Assembly: GCF_051388935.1 (NCBI RefSeq)
Contig: NZ_JBPKBI010000013.1
Span: forward strand, 148,181-212,180
Reading direction: 5' to 3'
From: Yinghuangia sp035454725
GTDB lineage: Bacteria; Actinomycetota; Actinomycetes; Streptomycetales; Streptomycetaceae
DNA length: 64,000 bases
Shown here: positions 44,830-52,919 of the stretch, piece by piece
Layout of the letters: every line of letters begins with the position of its first letter
How positions within the stretch are numbered: the first letter of the stretch is position 1
Notes under the pieces: generated by a model
Databases searched by the model: none
The model's input: the letters and a program-made list of their open reading frames with translations, nothing else
Told to the model about the DNA's origin: nothing
Program-made: the position numbers and the translations under genes

Positions 44830-47397
44830 ATGGACGCCATGGGACGCGGAAGGCTGCGCATCTACCTGGGAGCCGCCCCCGGCGTCGGCAAGACGTACGC
44901 CATGCTCGGCGAGGGCCGGCGCCGTCGCGACCGGGGTGCCGACGTGGTGGTCGGGCTGATCGAGTGCCACGGGCGGCCCCGCACCGAGGAAATGCTCGAC
45001 GGCCTGGAGGCCGTTCCGCGCCGCGTGATGGTGCACCGGGGGTCGTCGTTCACCGAGATGGACGTCGACGCGGTGATCGCCCGGCGTCCCAAGGTCGCCC
45101 TCGTCGACGAACTGGCCCACACCAACGTGCCCGGCTCGCGCAACGCGAAGCGCTGGCAGGACATCGAGGAGATCCTCGACGCCGGGATCGACGTCATCTC
45201 GACCGTCAACATCCAGCACTTGGAATCGCTGCACGACGTCGTCGAGTCGATCACCGGGGTGCCGCAGCGCGAGACGGTCCCCGACGCCGTCGTGCGCCGC
45301 GCCGACCAGATAGAGCTCGTCGACATGTCGCCCGAGGCCCTTCGGCGGCGCATGGCCCACGGGAACGTGTACGCCCCCGAGAAGGTCGACGCGGCCCTCG
45401 CCAACTACTTCCGCGTCGGCAACCTGACGGCCCTGCGTGAACTGGCGCTGCTGTGGGTCGCCGACCGCGTCGACGAATACCTGCGGCAGTACCGCGCCGA
45501 CCACGGCATAAGCGCCACCTGGCCGGCCCGCGAGCGCATCGTCGTCGGCCTCACCGGCGGCCCGGAGGGCGACACGCTGATCCGCCGGGCTGCGCGCATC
45601 GCGACGCGCGGGTCCGGCGGCGAGCTGCTCGCGGTCTACGTGTCCAAGAGCGACGGCCTGACCGGGGCGTCCCCCGAGGCCCTCGAACAGCAGCGCAGCC
45701 TCGTCGAACGCCTGGGCGGGACGTTCCACTCCGTGATCGGCGAGGACGTGCCCACCGCGCTGCTGGACTTCGCACGCGGCGTCAACGCGACGCAGATAGT
45801 GCTCGGCTCCAGCCGCCGCAGGCCGTGGCAGTACATCCTCGGCCCCGGGGTCGGCGCGACGGTCGCTGCGTCGTCGGGCGACATCGACGTGCACATCGTC
45901 ACCCACGAGCACGCCGGCGTCGGGCGCACGGTGCCCGTACCGCGCTCGGTGCTGGGCCGCCGGCGGCTGCTGACCTCGTGGTTCGTCGCCCTGACCGGGC
46001 CGGTGCTGCTGACCTCGGTCATGGTCAACTTCCGCGGCCACCTGACCGTGCCCACCGAAATGCTGCTCTACCTGCTGCTCACCGTGGTCGTGGGGCTGCT
46101 CGGCGGGCTGTGGGCGTCCGCGGTCACCGCGGTCCTGGCGTCGCTGCTGCTGAACTACTACTTCACGCCGCCCCTGTACACGCTGACCATCCGCGATCCG
46201 GAGAACATCTTCGCGCTGGCCGTCTTCGTCGTGGTGGCGCTGTCGATCGCGACCGTGGTCGACATCGCGGCCCGCCGCACCCACCAGGCGGCCCGCAGTC
46301 GGTCGGAGTCGGAGACGCTGAGCTTCCTGGCCGGAAGCGTGCTGCGCGGTGAACAAGCCCTTCCCGCCCTGTTGGAACGCGTGCGCGAGGCGTTCGGCAT
46401 GGAGTCGGTCGCCCTGCTGCAGCGCCCCGCGCCGCACAGTCCGTGGGCCGTCGTCGGCGCGGCCGGCCCCCGTCCCGTGCACCGGCCCGAGGACGCCGAC
46501 GTCGAGGTGCCGGTCTCCGAGACGGTGGCCCTCGCGTTGTCGGGGCGCGTGCTGCCGGCCGCCGACCGCCGCGTGCTCGGCGCCTTCGCGGCCCAGGCCG
46601 CCGTCGTGCTGGAACGCCGGCAACTCGTCGCCGAGGCCGCCGAGGCCCGTCGCCTCGCCGAGGGCAACCGGATCCGCACGGCGCTGCTCGCGGCCGTGTC
46701 GCACGACCTGCGCACACCCCTGGCCGCGATCAAGGCGAGCGTGTCGTCGCTGCGGTCGCAGGACGTGAGCTGGTCACCCGAGGACGAGGCGGAGCTGCTG
46801 GCGGCCATCGAGGAGGGCGTCGACCGGCTGGACGCGCTGATCGGCAACCTCTTGGACATGAGTCGGCTGCAGACCGGCACCGTCACGCCGCTGCTCGGCG
46901 AGGTCGCGCTCGACGAGGTCGTGCCCGGCGCGCTGCTCGGCGTGCCGGAGTCGGCGGTGGTGCTGGACGTGCCCGAGACGCTGCCGACGGTGTGGACGGA
47001 TCCGGGGCTGCTCGACCGGGTGCTGGCCAACGTCATAGAGAACGCCGTCAAGCACAATCCGCCGGACCGGCGTGTCCATGTGCGGGCCGAGTTGGTCCGC
47101 GACCGTGTCGAGCTGCGCGTCGTCGACCGGGGGCCGGGCGTACCGGACGAGGCGAAGGAGCGCATATTCGAACCGTTCCAGCGCCACGGCGACGCACCCG
47201 CGGGCACCGGCGTCGGCCTGGGCCTGGCCGTCGCGCGCGGGTTCGCCGAGGCGCTGGGCGGCTCGCTGGTCGCCGAGGACACCCCCGGCGGGGGGCTCAC
47301 GATGGTGTTGGCGCTCCCGATGTCCGGCGGCCGTCCGCCCGTGCCGGGTCCGCCGCCCGGGATCGGCGCAGGGACGTCCGTGTCGGCGGCGCCATGA
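44830..47397 (+). CDS. kdpD: Osmosensitive K+ channel sensor histidine kinase KdpD
   Basis: This is an 855-aa membrane sensor kinase that controls kdp expression with KdpE. The N-terminal KdpD domain has Walker A GAAPGVGKT (about 14-22) and VDELAHTNVPGSRN (Walker B-type). A universal-stress-protein-like domain (about 235-360) contains GSSRRRPWQYILGPGVG. Four transmembrane helices (about 385-480) follow, then a GAF-like region, the H-box AAVSHDLRTPLAAIKAS (His about 625), NVIENAVKH, and GTGVGLGLAVARGFAEALGG. The length is normal. ATG 44830 or ATG 44839 may be used. It lies 43 nt after kdpC on the same strand. Confidence 0.95.
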   Translation: MDAMGRGRLRIYLGAAPGVGKTYAMLGEGRRRRDRGADVVVGLIECHGRPRTEEMLDGLEAVPRRVMVHRGSSFTEMDVDAVIARRPKVALVDELAHTNVPGSRNAKRWQDIEEILDAGIDVISTVNIQHLESLHDVVESITGVPQRETVPDAVVRRADQIELVDMSPEALRRRMAHGNVYAPEKVDAALANYFRVGNLTALRELALLWVADRVDEYLRQYRADHGISATWPARERIVVGLTGGPEGDTLIRRAARIATRGSGGELLAVYVSKSDGLTGASPEALEQQRSLVERLGGTFHSVIGEDVPTALLDFARGVNATQIVLGSSRRRPWQYILGPGVGATVAASSGDIDVHIVTHEHAGVGRTVPVPRSVLGRRRLLTSWFVALTGPVLLTSVMVNFRGHLTVPTEMLLYLLLTVVVGLLGGLWASAVTAVLASLLLNYYFTPPLYTLTIRDPENIFALAVFVVVALSIATVVDIAARRTHQAARSRSESETLSFLAGSVLRGEQALPALLERVREAFGMESVALLQRPAPHSPWAVVGAAGPRPVHRPEDADVEVPVSETVALALSGRVLPAADRRVLGAFAAQAAVVLERRQLVAEAAEARRLAEGNRIRTALLAAVSHDLRTPLAAIKASVSSLRSQDVSWSPEDEAELLAAIEEGVDRLDALIGNLLDMSRLQTGTVTPLLGEVALDEVVPGALLGVPESAVVLDVPETLPTVWTDPGLLDRVLANVIENAVKHNPPDRRVHVRAELVRDRVELRVVDRGPGVPDEAKERIFEPFQRHGDAPAGTGVGLGLAVARGFAEALGGSLVAEDTPGGGLTMVLALPMSGGRPPVPGPPPGIGAGTSVSAAP

Positions 47398-47701
47398 TGC
47401 GGCGTATCCGCCGGGCCGGATACCGCAGCAGGACGGGCCACGCCGCGGGGGCGGCGGCACGCGCCGGAGGTTCGCCGGGGGCGGCGGGAGACGGGTTCGG
47501 GGACAACGGGTCCGCGGCAGTGGTGTCCGCGAGAGGGGGAACCGTGGAAGAGGGCCGAATGCTCACACTCCATATTCGAATACAAGTTCGAAGTGTGTGT
47601 CGACGCCACGCCGCAGGAACCCCACGATCGAGTGAACACTTCGGTGGCTGCCGGCGTTCGGCTGCCGAGCGAACGGAAGCCGAACACAGGGAGGCTGTGC
47701 G
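47398..47701 (+). other. Region between kdpD and kdpE with AT-rich block
   Basis: This 304-nt gap is large for a kdpDE pair. A frame from 47394 to 47705 is open and overlaps both neighbours by ATGA, but its second half has poor third-position GC and no protein-like composition, so I do not call it a gene. The AT-rich segment around 47560-47600 carries a LexA-like palindrome and is the likeliest place for a separate kdpE promoter. Confidence 0.5.
47576..47591. promoter_or_regulatory. LexA-like (SOS box) palindrome upstream of kdpE
   Basis: TCGAATACAAGTTCGA differs by one base from the actinobacterial/Bacillus SOS box pattern TCGAAC-N4-GTTCGA. It sits within two TTCGAA copies 12 bp apart, flanked by CACAC and GTGTG arms. 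It lies about 110 nt before kdpE. LexA binding is inferred from the motif only. Confidence 0.4.
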
Positions 47702-48376
47702 ATGACACGCGTGCTCGTCGTGGACGACGAGCCCCAGATCGTCCGGGCCCTTGCCATCAACCTCAAGGCACGCGGCTACGACGTCGACACCGCCGCCGAC
47801 GGCACCCGTGCGCTCGCCGCAGCCGCCGAACGCCACCCCGACGTCGTCCTCCTCGACCTCGGCCTCCCCGACCTGGACGGTGTCGAGGTGATCCGCGGCC
47901 TGCGCGGCTGGACCAAGGTGCCCATCATCGTCCTGAGCGCGCGCCAGGCCTCCGACGAAAAGGTCGCGGCCCTCGACGCCGGGGCGGACGACTACGTCAC
48001 CAAGCCCTTCGGCATGGACGAACTGCTCGCCCGCCTGCGCGCCGCCGTCCGCAGAGCCGCACCGGCCGACGAGGCGCCGGTCGTCGTCACCGACGCCTTC
48101 ACCGTCGACCTCGCGGCGAAGAAGGCCCACCGCGACGGCCGCGACGTACGTCTCACCCCGACCGAGTGGCACCTGCTCGAAGTGCTCGTCCGGCACGCCG
48201 GGCGCCTCGTCAGCCAGCGCGCCCTGCTCCAGGAGGTCTGGGGGCCGCAATACAGCACCGAGACCAACTATCTGCGCGTCTACATGGCACAACTGCGCCG
48301 CAAACTGGAACCCGACCCCTCGCACCCCCGGCACCTGCGCACCGAGCCGGGGATGGGCTACCGCTTCGAGCCGTGA
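47702..48376 (+). CDS. kdpE: Response regulator KdpE
   Basis: This is a 224-aa OmpR-family regulator paired with KdpD. The receiver has TRVLVVDDEPQIVRALAIN, the phospho-acceptor Asp52 in VVLLDLGLPDLDG, and DDYVTKPFGMDEL. The winged helix contains HLTPTEWHLLEVLVRHAGRL-type helices and NYLRVYMAQLRRKLEPDP followed by GMGYRFEP. ATG 47702 has GGGAGG about 8 nt upstream. It is separated from kdpD by 304 nt, so it may also be transcribed on its own. Confidence 0.94.
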   Translation: MTRVLVVDDEPQIVRALAINLKARGYDVDTAADGTRALAAAAERHPDVVLLDLGLPDLDGVEVIRGLRGWTKVPIIVLSARQASDEKVAALDAGADDYVTKPFGMDELLARLRAAVRRAAPADEAPVVVTDAFTVDLAAKKAHRDGRDVRLTPTEWHLLEVLVRHAGRLVSQRALLQEVWGPQYSTETNYLRVYMAQLRRKLEPDPSHPRHLRTEPGMGYRFEP

Positions 48377-48476
48377 ACGCCCTTCGTGCCGTGACCGGTC
48401 GTGACCGGCCGTGAGGGGCGTCGCGGACCGGCCATCACCGTGTTCGGCGCGGGTCCCGGGTGCGCGCCCGAGCGGG

Positions 48477-48489
48477 TACCCTCGCGTGC
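48477..48489 (+). promoter_or_regulatory. Candidate -10 element of a leaderless transcript (OB-fold gene)
   Basis: TACCCT (48477-48482) lies 7 nt before ATG 48490. No Shine-Dalgarno is present. It belongs to the TANNNT-N7-start group in this window. Confidence 0.45.
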
Positions 48490-48888
48490 ATGAGTGGTAC
48501 CACCGGAGTCGAGCGCGAGCCCGGCCGCTTCCGCCGGATGATCAACCGGTTGACCTCGACACACGAGGAGCTGGAGGCAGAAGAGCTTCAGCAGGACTGC
48601 CGGCAGCTCGGGTGTACGGCGATAGGGACCGTCGTCGAGCGCGACCTCGTCACGGTCGGCGGCACGCTGCGCACCGTCACGTTCCGCCCGCGCGCGGGAG
48701 TGCCGGCGCTGGAGGCGGAGCTGTACGACGGATCGGGTGCCCTCTCGGTGGTGTGGCTGGGCCGCCGCAGGATCGCCGGCATCGAGCCGGGCCGCCAACT
48801 CGTCGCGCAGGGCCGTGTCTCCACCGCTTACGGCCGCCCGGTGCTGTTCAACCCCAAATACGAACTGCGGCCGGTCGGGAATGGATGA
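48490..48888 (+). CDS. OB-fold nucleic acid-binding domain protein
   Basis: This is a 132-aa protein with an N-terminal helix (RFRRMINRLTSTHEELEAEE) and an OB-fold core (CTAIGTVVERDLVTVGGTLR, LEAELYDGSGALSVVWLGRR, LVAQGRVSTAYGRPVLFNPK) like that of RecG- or tRNA-anticodon-type domains. It likely binds single-stranded nucleic acid; the partner is unknown. ATG 48490 is chosen on the leaderless promoter spacing; the frame from 48460 has no ribosome-binding site. The DUF3159 gene starts within its last codons (8-nt overlap). Confidence 0.88.
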   Translation: MSGTTGVEREPGRFRRMINRLTSTHEELEAEELQQDCRQLGCTAIGTVVERDLVTVGGTLRTVTFRPRAGVPALEAELYDGSGALSVVWLGRRRIAGIEPGRQLVAQGRVSTAYGRPVLFNPKYELRPVGNG

Positions 48889-49729
48889 GCTTGTGACTGC
48901 GGGGGAGGAGCGGCCGCGCCCCGCCGGCGGCGGGACGGGTTCGCGGGCGGTCGGCCCCGACGCCGGCTCTGCGCCCACCGGCAAGCCGGTCGCCGCGGAG
49001 GGTGGCCCCGACAGCGCGATGTCGCTGATCGCTGCGTTCGGCGGGGTCCGCGGCATGATCGACATGACGGTCCCCGGACTGGTGTTCGTCATCGCGTTCA
49101 CCATTTCGCGGGAGACCACCACGTCCTCGTACGCGGCGGTGGCCGTCGCGGGGGTACTGGCCGTCGTGCGGCTGGTCCGCCGCGAGACCCTGATGCACGC
49201 TCTCGGTGGCTTCCTCGGCGTGGCCATCGCGGCCTACGTCGCGGTCAAGTCCGGGAAAGCGGAGAACTTCTACCTGCTGGGCGTGTTCATCTCCGGCGGG
49301 TACGCGCTGGCGTACATCGTCTCGATCCTGGTGCGCTGGCCGATCATCGGCGTCGTGCTCGGACCGATCCTCGGCGAGAACTTCACGTGGCGGAAGAACC
49401 CCGAGCGGGCGGCGGCGTACACGAAGGCGACGTGGGTGTGGGTCGCGCTGTTCGTGCTGCGCATCGTCGTGCAGGTGCCGCTGTATCTCGCGGACAAGGT
49501 GACGTGGCTCGGCGCGGCGAAGGTGGCGCTCGGTGTGCCGCCGTGGCTCGTGGCGATCTACCTGACGTGGCTCATCATGTCCAAGGCGCCACCCCCGACG
49601 AAGGCCCATCACAACGACGCCGCCGAGGACGGGGCCGACGACGGGGCCGCGGACAGTGGAGCCGTCGTGGGCGACGGTGCCTCGGGACCGGGCGACGGTC
49701 GGAGATCGGACACTGGGCCGCGCCGGTGA
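48881..49729 (+). CDS. DUF3159 membrane protein
   Basis: This is a 282-aa actinobacterial DUF3159 protein. A Pro/Gly-rich N-terminus of about 45 residues precedes AMSLIAAFGGVRGMIDMTVP and some five to six transmembrane helices. WRKNPERAAAYTKATWVW is the most conserved cytoplasmic loop. The C-terminal 40 residues are acidic and low-complexity. ATG 48881 overlaps the OB-fold gene by 8 nt, so the two are coupled, an arrangement seen widely in actinobacteria. Function is unknown. Confidence 0.88.
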   Translation: MDELVTAGEERPRPAGGGTGSRAVGPDAGSAPTGKPVAAEGGPDSAMSLIAAFGGVRGMIDMTVPGLVFVIAFTISRETTTSSYAAVAVAGVLAVVRLVRRETLMHALGGFLGVAIAAYVAVKSGKAENFYLLGVFISGGYALAYIVSILVRWPIIGVVLGPILGENFTWRKNPERAAAYTKATWVWVALFVLRIVVQVPLYLADKVTWLGAAKVALGVPPWLVAIYLTWLIMSKAPPPTKAHHNDAAEDGADDGAADSGAVVGDGASGPGDGRRSDTGPRR

Positions 49730-49783
49730 CGTGCCGCTCATCGAGTGAAGAAACGACCGCCCGCTGATCAACAGGAGCACCCA

Positions 49784-49809
49784 AACGGCCGCTTTCGCAA
49801 GCGGCCGTT
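49784..49809 (+). terminator. Terminator after DUF3159 gene
   Basis: A perfect 11-bp stem (AACGGCCGCTT / AAGCGGCCGTT) with a TCGC tetraloop is followed by CACTTTG. It lies 54 nt after the DUF3159 stop and before the TPR-regulator promoter. Confidence 0.75.
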
Positions 49810-49912
49810 CACTTTGTCGACCACAGTGGTTATTTGCTGACTATTTCCCCGTTCGGCCGTATCCCGGCAACTAGCGTCCCGGTTATGCCTCGTGTGAAAG
49901 GAGGCGGGGACG

Positions 49913-51286
49913 GTGGCCGGAAACGGTGACCTTCGCGCGCTGGTCGAAGAGGCCGGCCTGACGAGGCGTGAAATCGCCCGTTGGGTCAACGTGGTGGCCG
50001 AGCGACGCGGGCAACACCTGGGGTGCACCCACACCTCGGTCGCCCGCTGGCTCGACGGCGCCCAACCGCGTTGGCCCATTCCCGATCTGTTGGCCGAGGT
50101 GCTCGGCCGCAAATTGGGCTACGAACTGACGGTCAGCGACCTGGGTTTGCGCGACCGGCGCCCGCCTGCGGCGGATCCGTTCGACGGATTGAGCGTCGCT
50201 CGCACGGTGTCCGATATTCGGCGGGCCGTGGTCGAGCTGACGGGGAGAGACATGAACCGCCGTAATTTCCTGCTCGGGTCGACTTTCGGGGCCGCGGCCT
50301 TCTCCAGTCCCGCGCTCTTCTGGTCGACCGCGAGCGGGGCGGAGCCCGAGCCGGTCGAGCACGGCGGCAACGGCCGTGTGCGGGAGGCGGACGTCGAGCG
50401 CATCCGCCAGACCGTCGTGATGTTCCGCAAGCTCGACCGCGCGCAGGGCGGCGGCGATCTGCGCGACACCGTGGTGAACCACCTGAACAAGATCGCCTGC
50501 ACGAAACTCTCGGGCTCGTACGGCGAGGACGTCGGCCGCGGCCTGTTCCGCGCGGTCGCCGAGCTCACCGAGCTGGCCGGCTGGCTGTCCTTCGACTCCG
50601 GCCGCCACGCGCTTGCGCAGCGTTACCACATCCAGGCGCTGCGGCTCGCGCAGGCCGCCGACGACCGGGCGTACGGCGCGTACGTCATGGCCAACATGGC
50701 GTGCCAGGCCGTCTACCTCGGGCACGGGTGGGAGGCCGTGCAACTTGCCCGTGCAGCGCAGCAGGGCGCTCGCGGTTCGCTCACGCACCGGGGGCAGGCG
50801 CTCGTGCTGGCGATGGAGGCCCGCGGGCACGCGGCGATGAAGAACGAGCGCGCGTGTTCGGAGGCGCTGCGGGCCGCCGAGCGCAGTCTGGAGGCGGCGG
50901 ACGGCGACGACGACCCGGCGTGGTGCCAGTACTTCGACAAGGCCGAGCTCGCCCACGAGTTCGCGCACTGCCACCGCGACCTCGGGCTGCCCCAGGCCAC
51001 CCAGCGGTTCGCTCACGAGGCCATAGGGATTCGCGCCGACGGCTACACGCGCCGCTGCGCACAGGACACGACCTTCATGGCCGCCGCGCACCTGGTGGAG
51101 CGGGAGCTCGACCAGGCGTGCGCGAAGGCCGGGGAGGCGCTGGACATCGCCAGCCGGCTCAACTCGTCGCAGTGCAACGACTTTCTGCGCGCATTTCGCG
51201 CACAACTGAGGCCGTACGCGGGCGAACGCGTCGTCCGCGAGTTCAATGAGCATGCCGAGGAGCTGTACGCGGGGATGGCGGTGTGA
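49913..51286 (+). CDS. NsdA-like DNA-binding regulator with TPR-type repeats
   Basis: This is a 457-aa regulator-like protein. The N-terminus forms a helix-turn-helix (LVEEAGLTRREIARWVNVVA and HTSVARWLDGAQPRWP, about 8-55). A segment MNRRNFLLGSTFGAAAFSSP (about 113-132) resembles a twin-arginine signal but is internal. The C-terminal 300 residues are alpha-helical tetratricopeptide-like repeats (for example AERSLEAAD and ACAKAGEALDIASRLNS). This layout resembles NsdA-type regulators that restrain sporulation and antibiotic production in Streptomyces. GTG 49913 has AAAGGAGG about 8 nt upstream. The target genes are unknown. Confidence 0.82.
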   Translation: MAGNGDLRALVEEAGLTRREIARWVNVVAERRGQHLGCTHTSVARWLDGAQPRWPIPDLLAEVLGRKLGYELTVSDLGLRDRRPPAADPFDGLSVARTVSDIRRAVVELTGRDMNRRNFLLGSTFGAAAFSSPALFWSTASGAEPEPVEHGGNGRVREADVERIRQTVVMFRKLDRAQGGGDLRDTVVNHLNKIACTKLSGSYGEDVGRGLFRAVAELTELAGWLSFDSGRHALAQRYHIQALRLAQAADDRAYGAYVMANMACQAVYLGHGWEAVQLARAAQQGARGSLTHRGQALVLAMEARGHAAMKNERACSEALRAAERSLEAADGDDDPAWCQYFDKAELAHEFAHCHRDLGLPQATQRFAHEAIGIRADGYTRRCAQDTTFMAAAHLVERELDQACAKAGEALDIASRLNSSQCNDFLRAFRAQLRPYAGERVVREFNEHAEELYAGMAV

Positions 51287-51342
51287 CGGGCACCGCGACG
51301 GGCGTGGCGACGGGCGCCAGGGGCCGCGTGGCCGGGATTCCG

Positions 51343-52041
51343 CTAGCCGGGCCCGGTGCCGCGAAGGTCCCGCGCCCGGTCCACGGGCGGGGAGAGCAGG
51401 TCCTCCAGTTCCTCTTCGCGATCGGGCGCGGCCACGAACAGCAGTTCGTCGCCGGCCTCCAGCGAGTCGTCCTTGCTCGGCACCAGCACGCGGCCCTCGC
51501 GGATGATCGTCACCAGTGCGGTGTCCTGCGGCCACGCGACATCCCCGACGCGCGTGCCGACCAGCAGCGTGTCGTCCGGCAGCGTCAGCTCGACGAGGTT
51601 GGCGTCGCCCTGGCTGAACCGCATGAGGCGGACCAGGTCGCCGACACTGACCGCCTCCTCGACCAGCGCCGACATCAGGCGCGGCGTCGAGACGGCGACG
51701 TCGACGCCCCAGGCCTCGTTGAACAGCCATTCGTTCTTCGGATTGTTGACCCGGGCGACCACGCGCGGCACGCCGTACTCGGTCTTGGCGAGCAGCGAAA
51801 CGACGAGGTTGACCTTGTCGTCGCCGGTCGCCGCGATGACCACGTTGCAGCGCTGGAGCGCCGCCTCGTCGAGCGAGGAGATCTCGCAGGCGTCGGCCAG
51901 CAGCCATTCGGCCTGCGGCACACTCTCGACCTGGATGGCCTCGGGGGCCTTGTCGATGAGCAGGACTTCGTGGCCGTTTTCCAGGAGCTCGCCGGCGATG
52001 GACCGGCCCACCGCGCCGGCTCCCGCGATCGCGACACGCAT
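51343..52041 (-). CDS. TrkA-family K+ uptake regulator (RCK protein), second copy
   Basis: This is a 232-aa RCK protein with an N-terminal Rossmann TrkA-N domain (MRVAIAGAGAVGRSIAGELL, GxGxxG at about 7-12, acidic residue in LLIDKAPEA) and a C-terminal TrkA-C domain (LVGTRVGDVAWPQDTALVTI). Such proteins gate potassium transport in response to nucleotides (NAD(H), ATP or c-di-AMP). Its ATG overlaps the stop of the preceding TrkA gene by one base, so the two are translationally coupled and may form a hetero-oligomer. It is the downstream gene of the pair. Confidence 0.92.
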   Translation of the reverse strand: MRVAIAGAGAVGRSIAGELLENGHEVLLIDKAPEAIQVESVPQAEWLLADACEISSLDEAALQRCNVVIAATGDDKVNLVVSLLAKTEYGVPRVVARVNNPKNEWLFNEAWGVDVAVSTPRLMSALVEEAVSVGDLVRLMRFSQGDANLVELTLPDDTLLVGTRVGDVAWPQDTALVTIIREGRVLVPSKDDSLEAGDELLFVAAPDREEELEDLLSPPVDRARDLRGTGPG

Positions 52042-52703
52042 CAGTGTTCCTCCGGAGCCTTCTCGAAGGCCGCCTCGACGGCGACCACGTCGGCCGAGTG
52101 CATGACGACGTGCACGAGGTCGCCTTCCTGGAGGACGGTGTCGACGCCGGGCAGGATGCCTTCGCCCAGGCGTGTGAGGAACGCGATACGCGCTCCGGAC
52201 GCCTCCTCCAGCCGGGAGATCCGGTGTCCGACCCACTCGGGGTTCACGTGGATCTCGGCGAGCTGCACGCTGCCGCTGGGGTCGCGCCACAGCGGCTCGG
52301 CGCCGCTGGGCAGCAGCCGCCGCAGCATCTGGTCGGCGGTCCAGCGGACCGTGGCCACGGTCGGGATGCCCAGGCGCTGGTAGACCTCTGCGCGGCGCGG
52401 GTCGTAGATGCGGGCGACGACGTTCTCGACGCCGAAGGTCTCGCGAGCCACCCGGGCGGCGATGATGTTGGAGTTGTCGCCGCTGCTGACCGCCGCGAAC
52501 GCGCCCGCCTCCTCGATGCCCGCGGCACGCAGGGTGTCCTGGTCGTAGCCGACACCGGTGACGCGGCGTCCGGAGAAGTGGGCGCCGAGTCGGCGGAACG
52601 ACGAGGCGTCGCGGTCGACCACCGCAACGGAATGTCCCTGTTCCTCCAGGGTATGGGCAAGCGTGGACCCCACGCGCCCGCACCCCATGATGACGATGTG
52701 CAC
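52041..52703 (-). CDS. TrkA-family K+ uptake regulator (RCK protein), first copy
   Basis: This is a 220-aa RCK protein. VHIVIMGCGRVGSTLAHTLE gives the Rossmann GCGRVG at about 7-12, and VVDRDASSF supplies the acidic ribose-binding residue. The TrkA-C part follows LAEIHVNPEWVGHRISRLEE. GTG 52703 has GGAAGGA 5 nt upstream; the longer frame to 52781 is not needed. It is the first gene of the minus-strand pair and is divergent from the KimA-like gene across 216 nt, an arrangement that suggests these proteins regulate that transporter or the K+ system in general. Confidence 0.92.
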   Translation of the reverse strand: MHIVIMGCGRVGSTLAHTLEEQGHSVAVVDRDASSFRRLGAHFSGRRVTGVGYDQDTLRAAGIEEAGAFAAVSSGDNSNIIAARVARETFGVENVVARIYDPRRAEVYQRLGIPTVATVRWTADQMLRRLLPSGAEPLWRDPSGSVQLAEIHVNPEWVGHRISRLEEASGARIAFLTRLGEGILPGVDTVLQEGDLVHVVMHSADVVAVEAAFEKAPEEH

Positions 52704-52784
52704 GGCCGTCCTTCCGGCGTTCGGCTGGTATTGCCCGGCTTGTCCGGGCCGCCGTCGTGGCTGCGGCCCGTCGGCCCTCACGGC

Positions 52785-52802
52785 CTGTCACCAGGGTGAC
52801 AG
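52785..52802. promoter_or_regulatory. 18-bp palindrome between trkA pair and KimA-like gene
   Basis: CTGTCACC, then AG, then GGTGACAG is a perfect 8-bp inverted repeat with a 2-nt centre. It lies 82 nt before the trkA start and 118 nt before the transporter start, in a divergent promoter region, so a shared operator is plausible. The ACGTT-N6-ACGTT direct repeat just downstream (from about 52804) may also matter. The regulator is unknown. Confidence 0.5.
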
Positions 52803-52906
52803 ACGTTCGCGCGACGTTACACGTGGGCGGTGTCGGTGGTGCGGTCGGCGTCGGCGCCGAGCGGATAGTGGCCGCCCGCCCGGCGTGGCGCCGGACCGCC
52901 ACGGCG

Positions 52907-52919
52907 TACGATCGCCCGC
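52907..52919 (+). promoter_or_regulatory. Candidate -10 element of a leaderless transcript (KimA-like gene)
   Basis: TACGAT (52907-52912) lies 7 nt before GTG 52920 with no Shine-Dalgarno in between. Confidence 0.5.

Noticed and set aside
47394..47705. 103-codon frame bridging kdpD and kdpE with ATGA overlaps at both ends
   Set aside because: The overlap geometry is attractive, but the second half has poor third-position GC, the product is Arg/Gly-rich, and an AT-rich promoter-like block lies inside it.
52704..52919. c-di-AMP (ydaO-type) riboswitch before the KimA-like gene
   Set aside because: I looked for one because KimA genes in Firmicutes have it, but the gene appears leaderless and no matching conserved segments were recognised.
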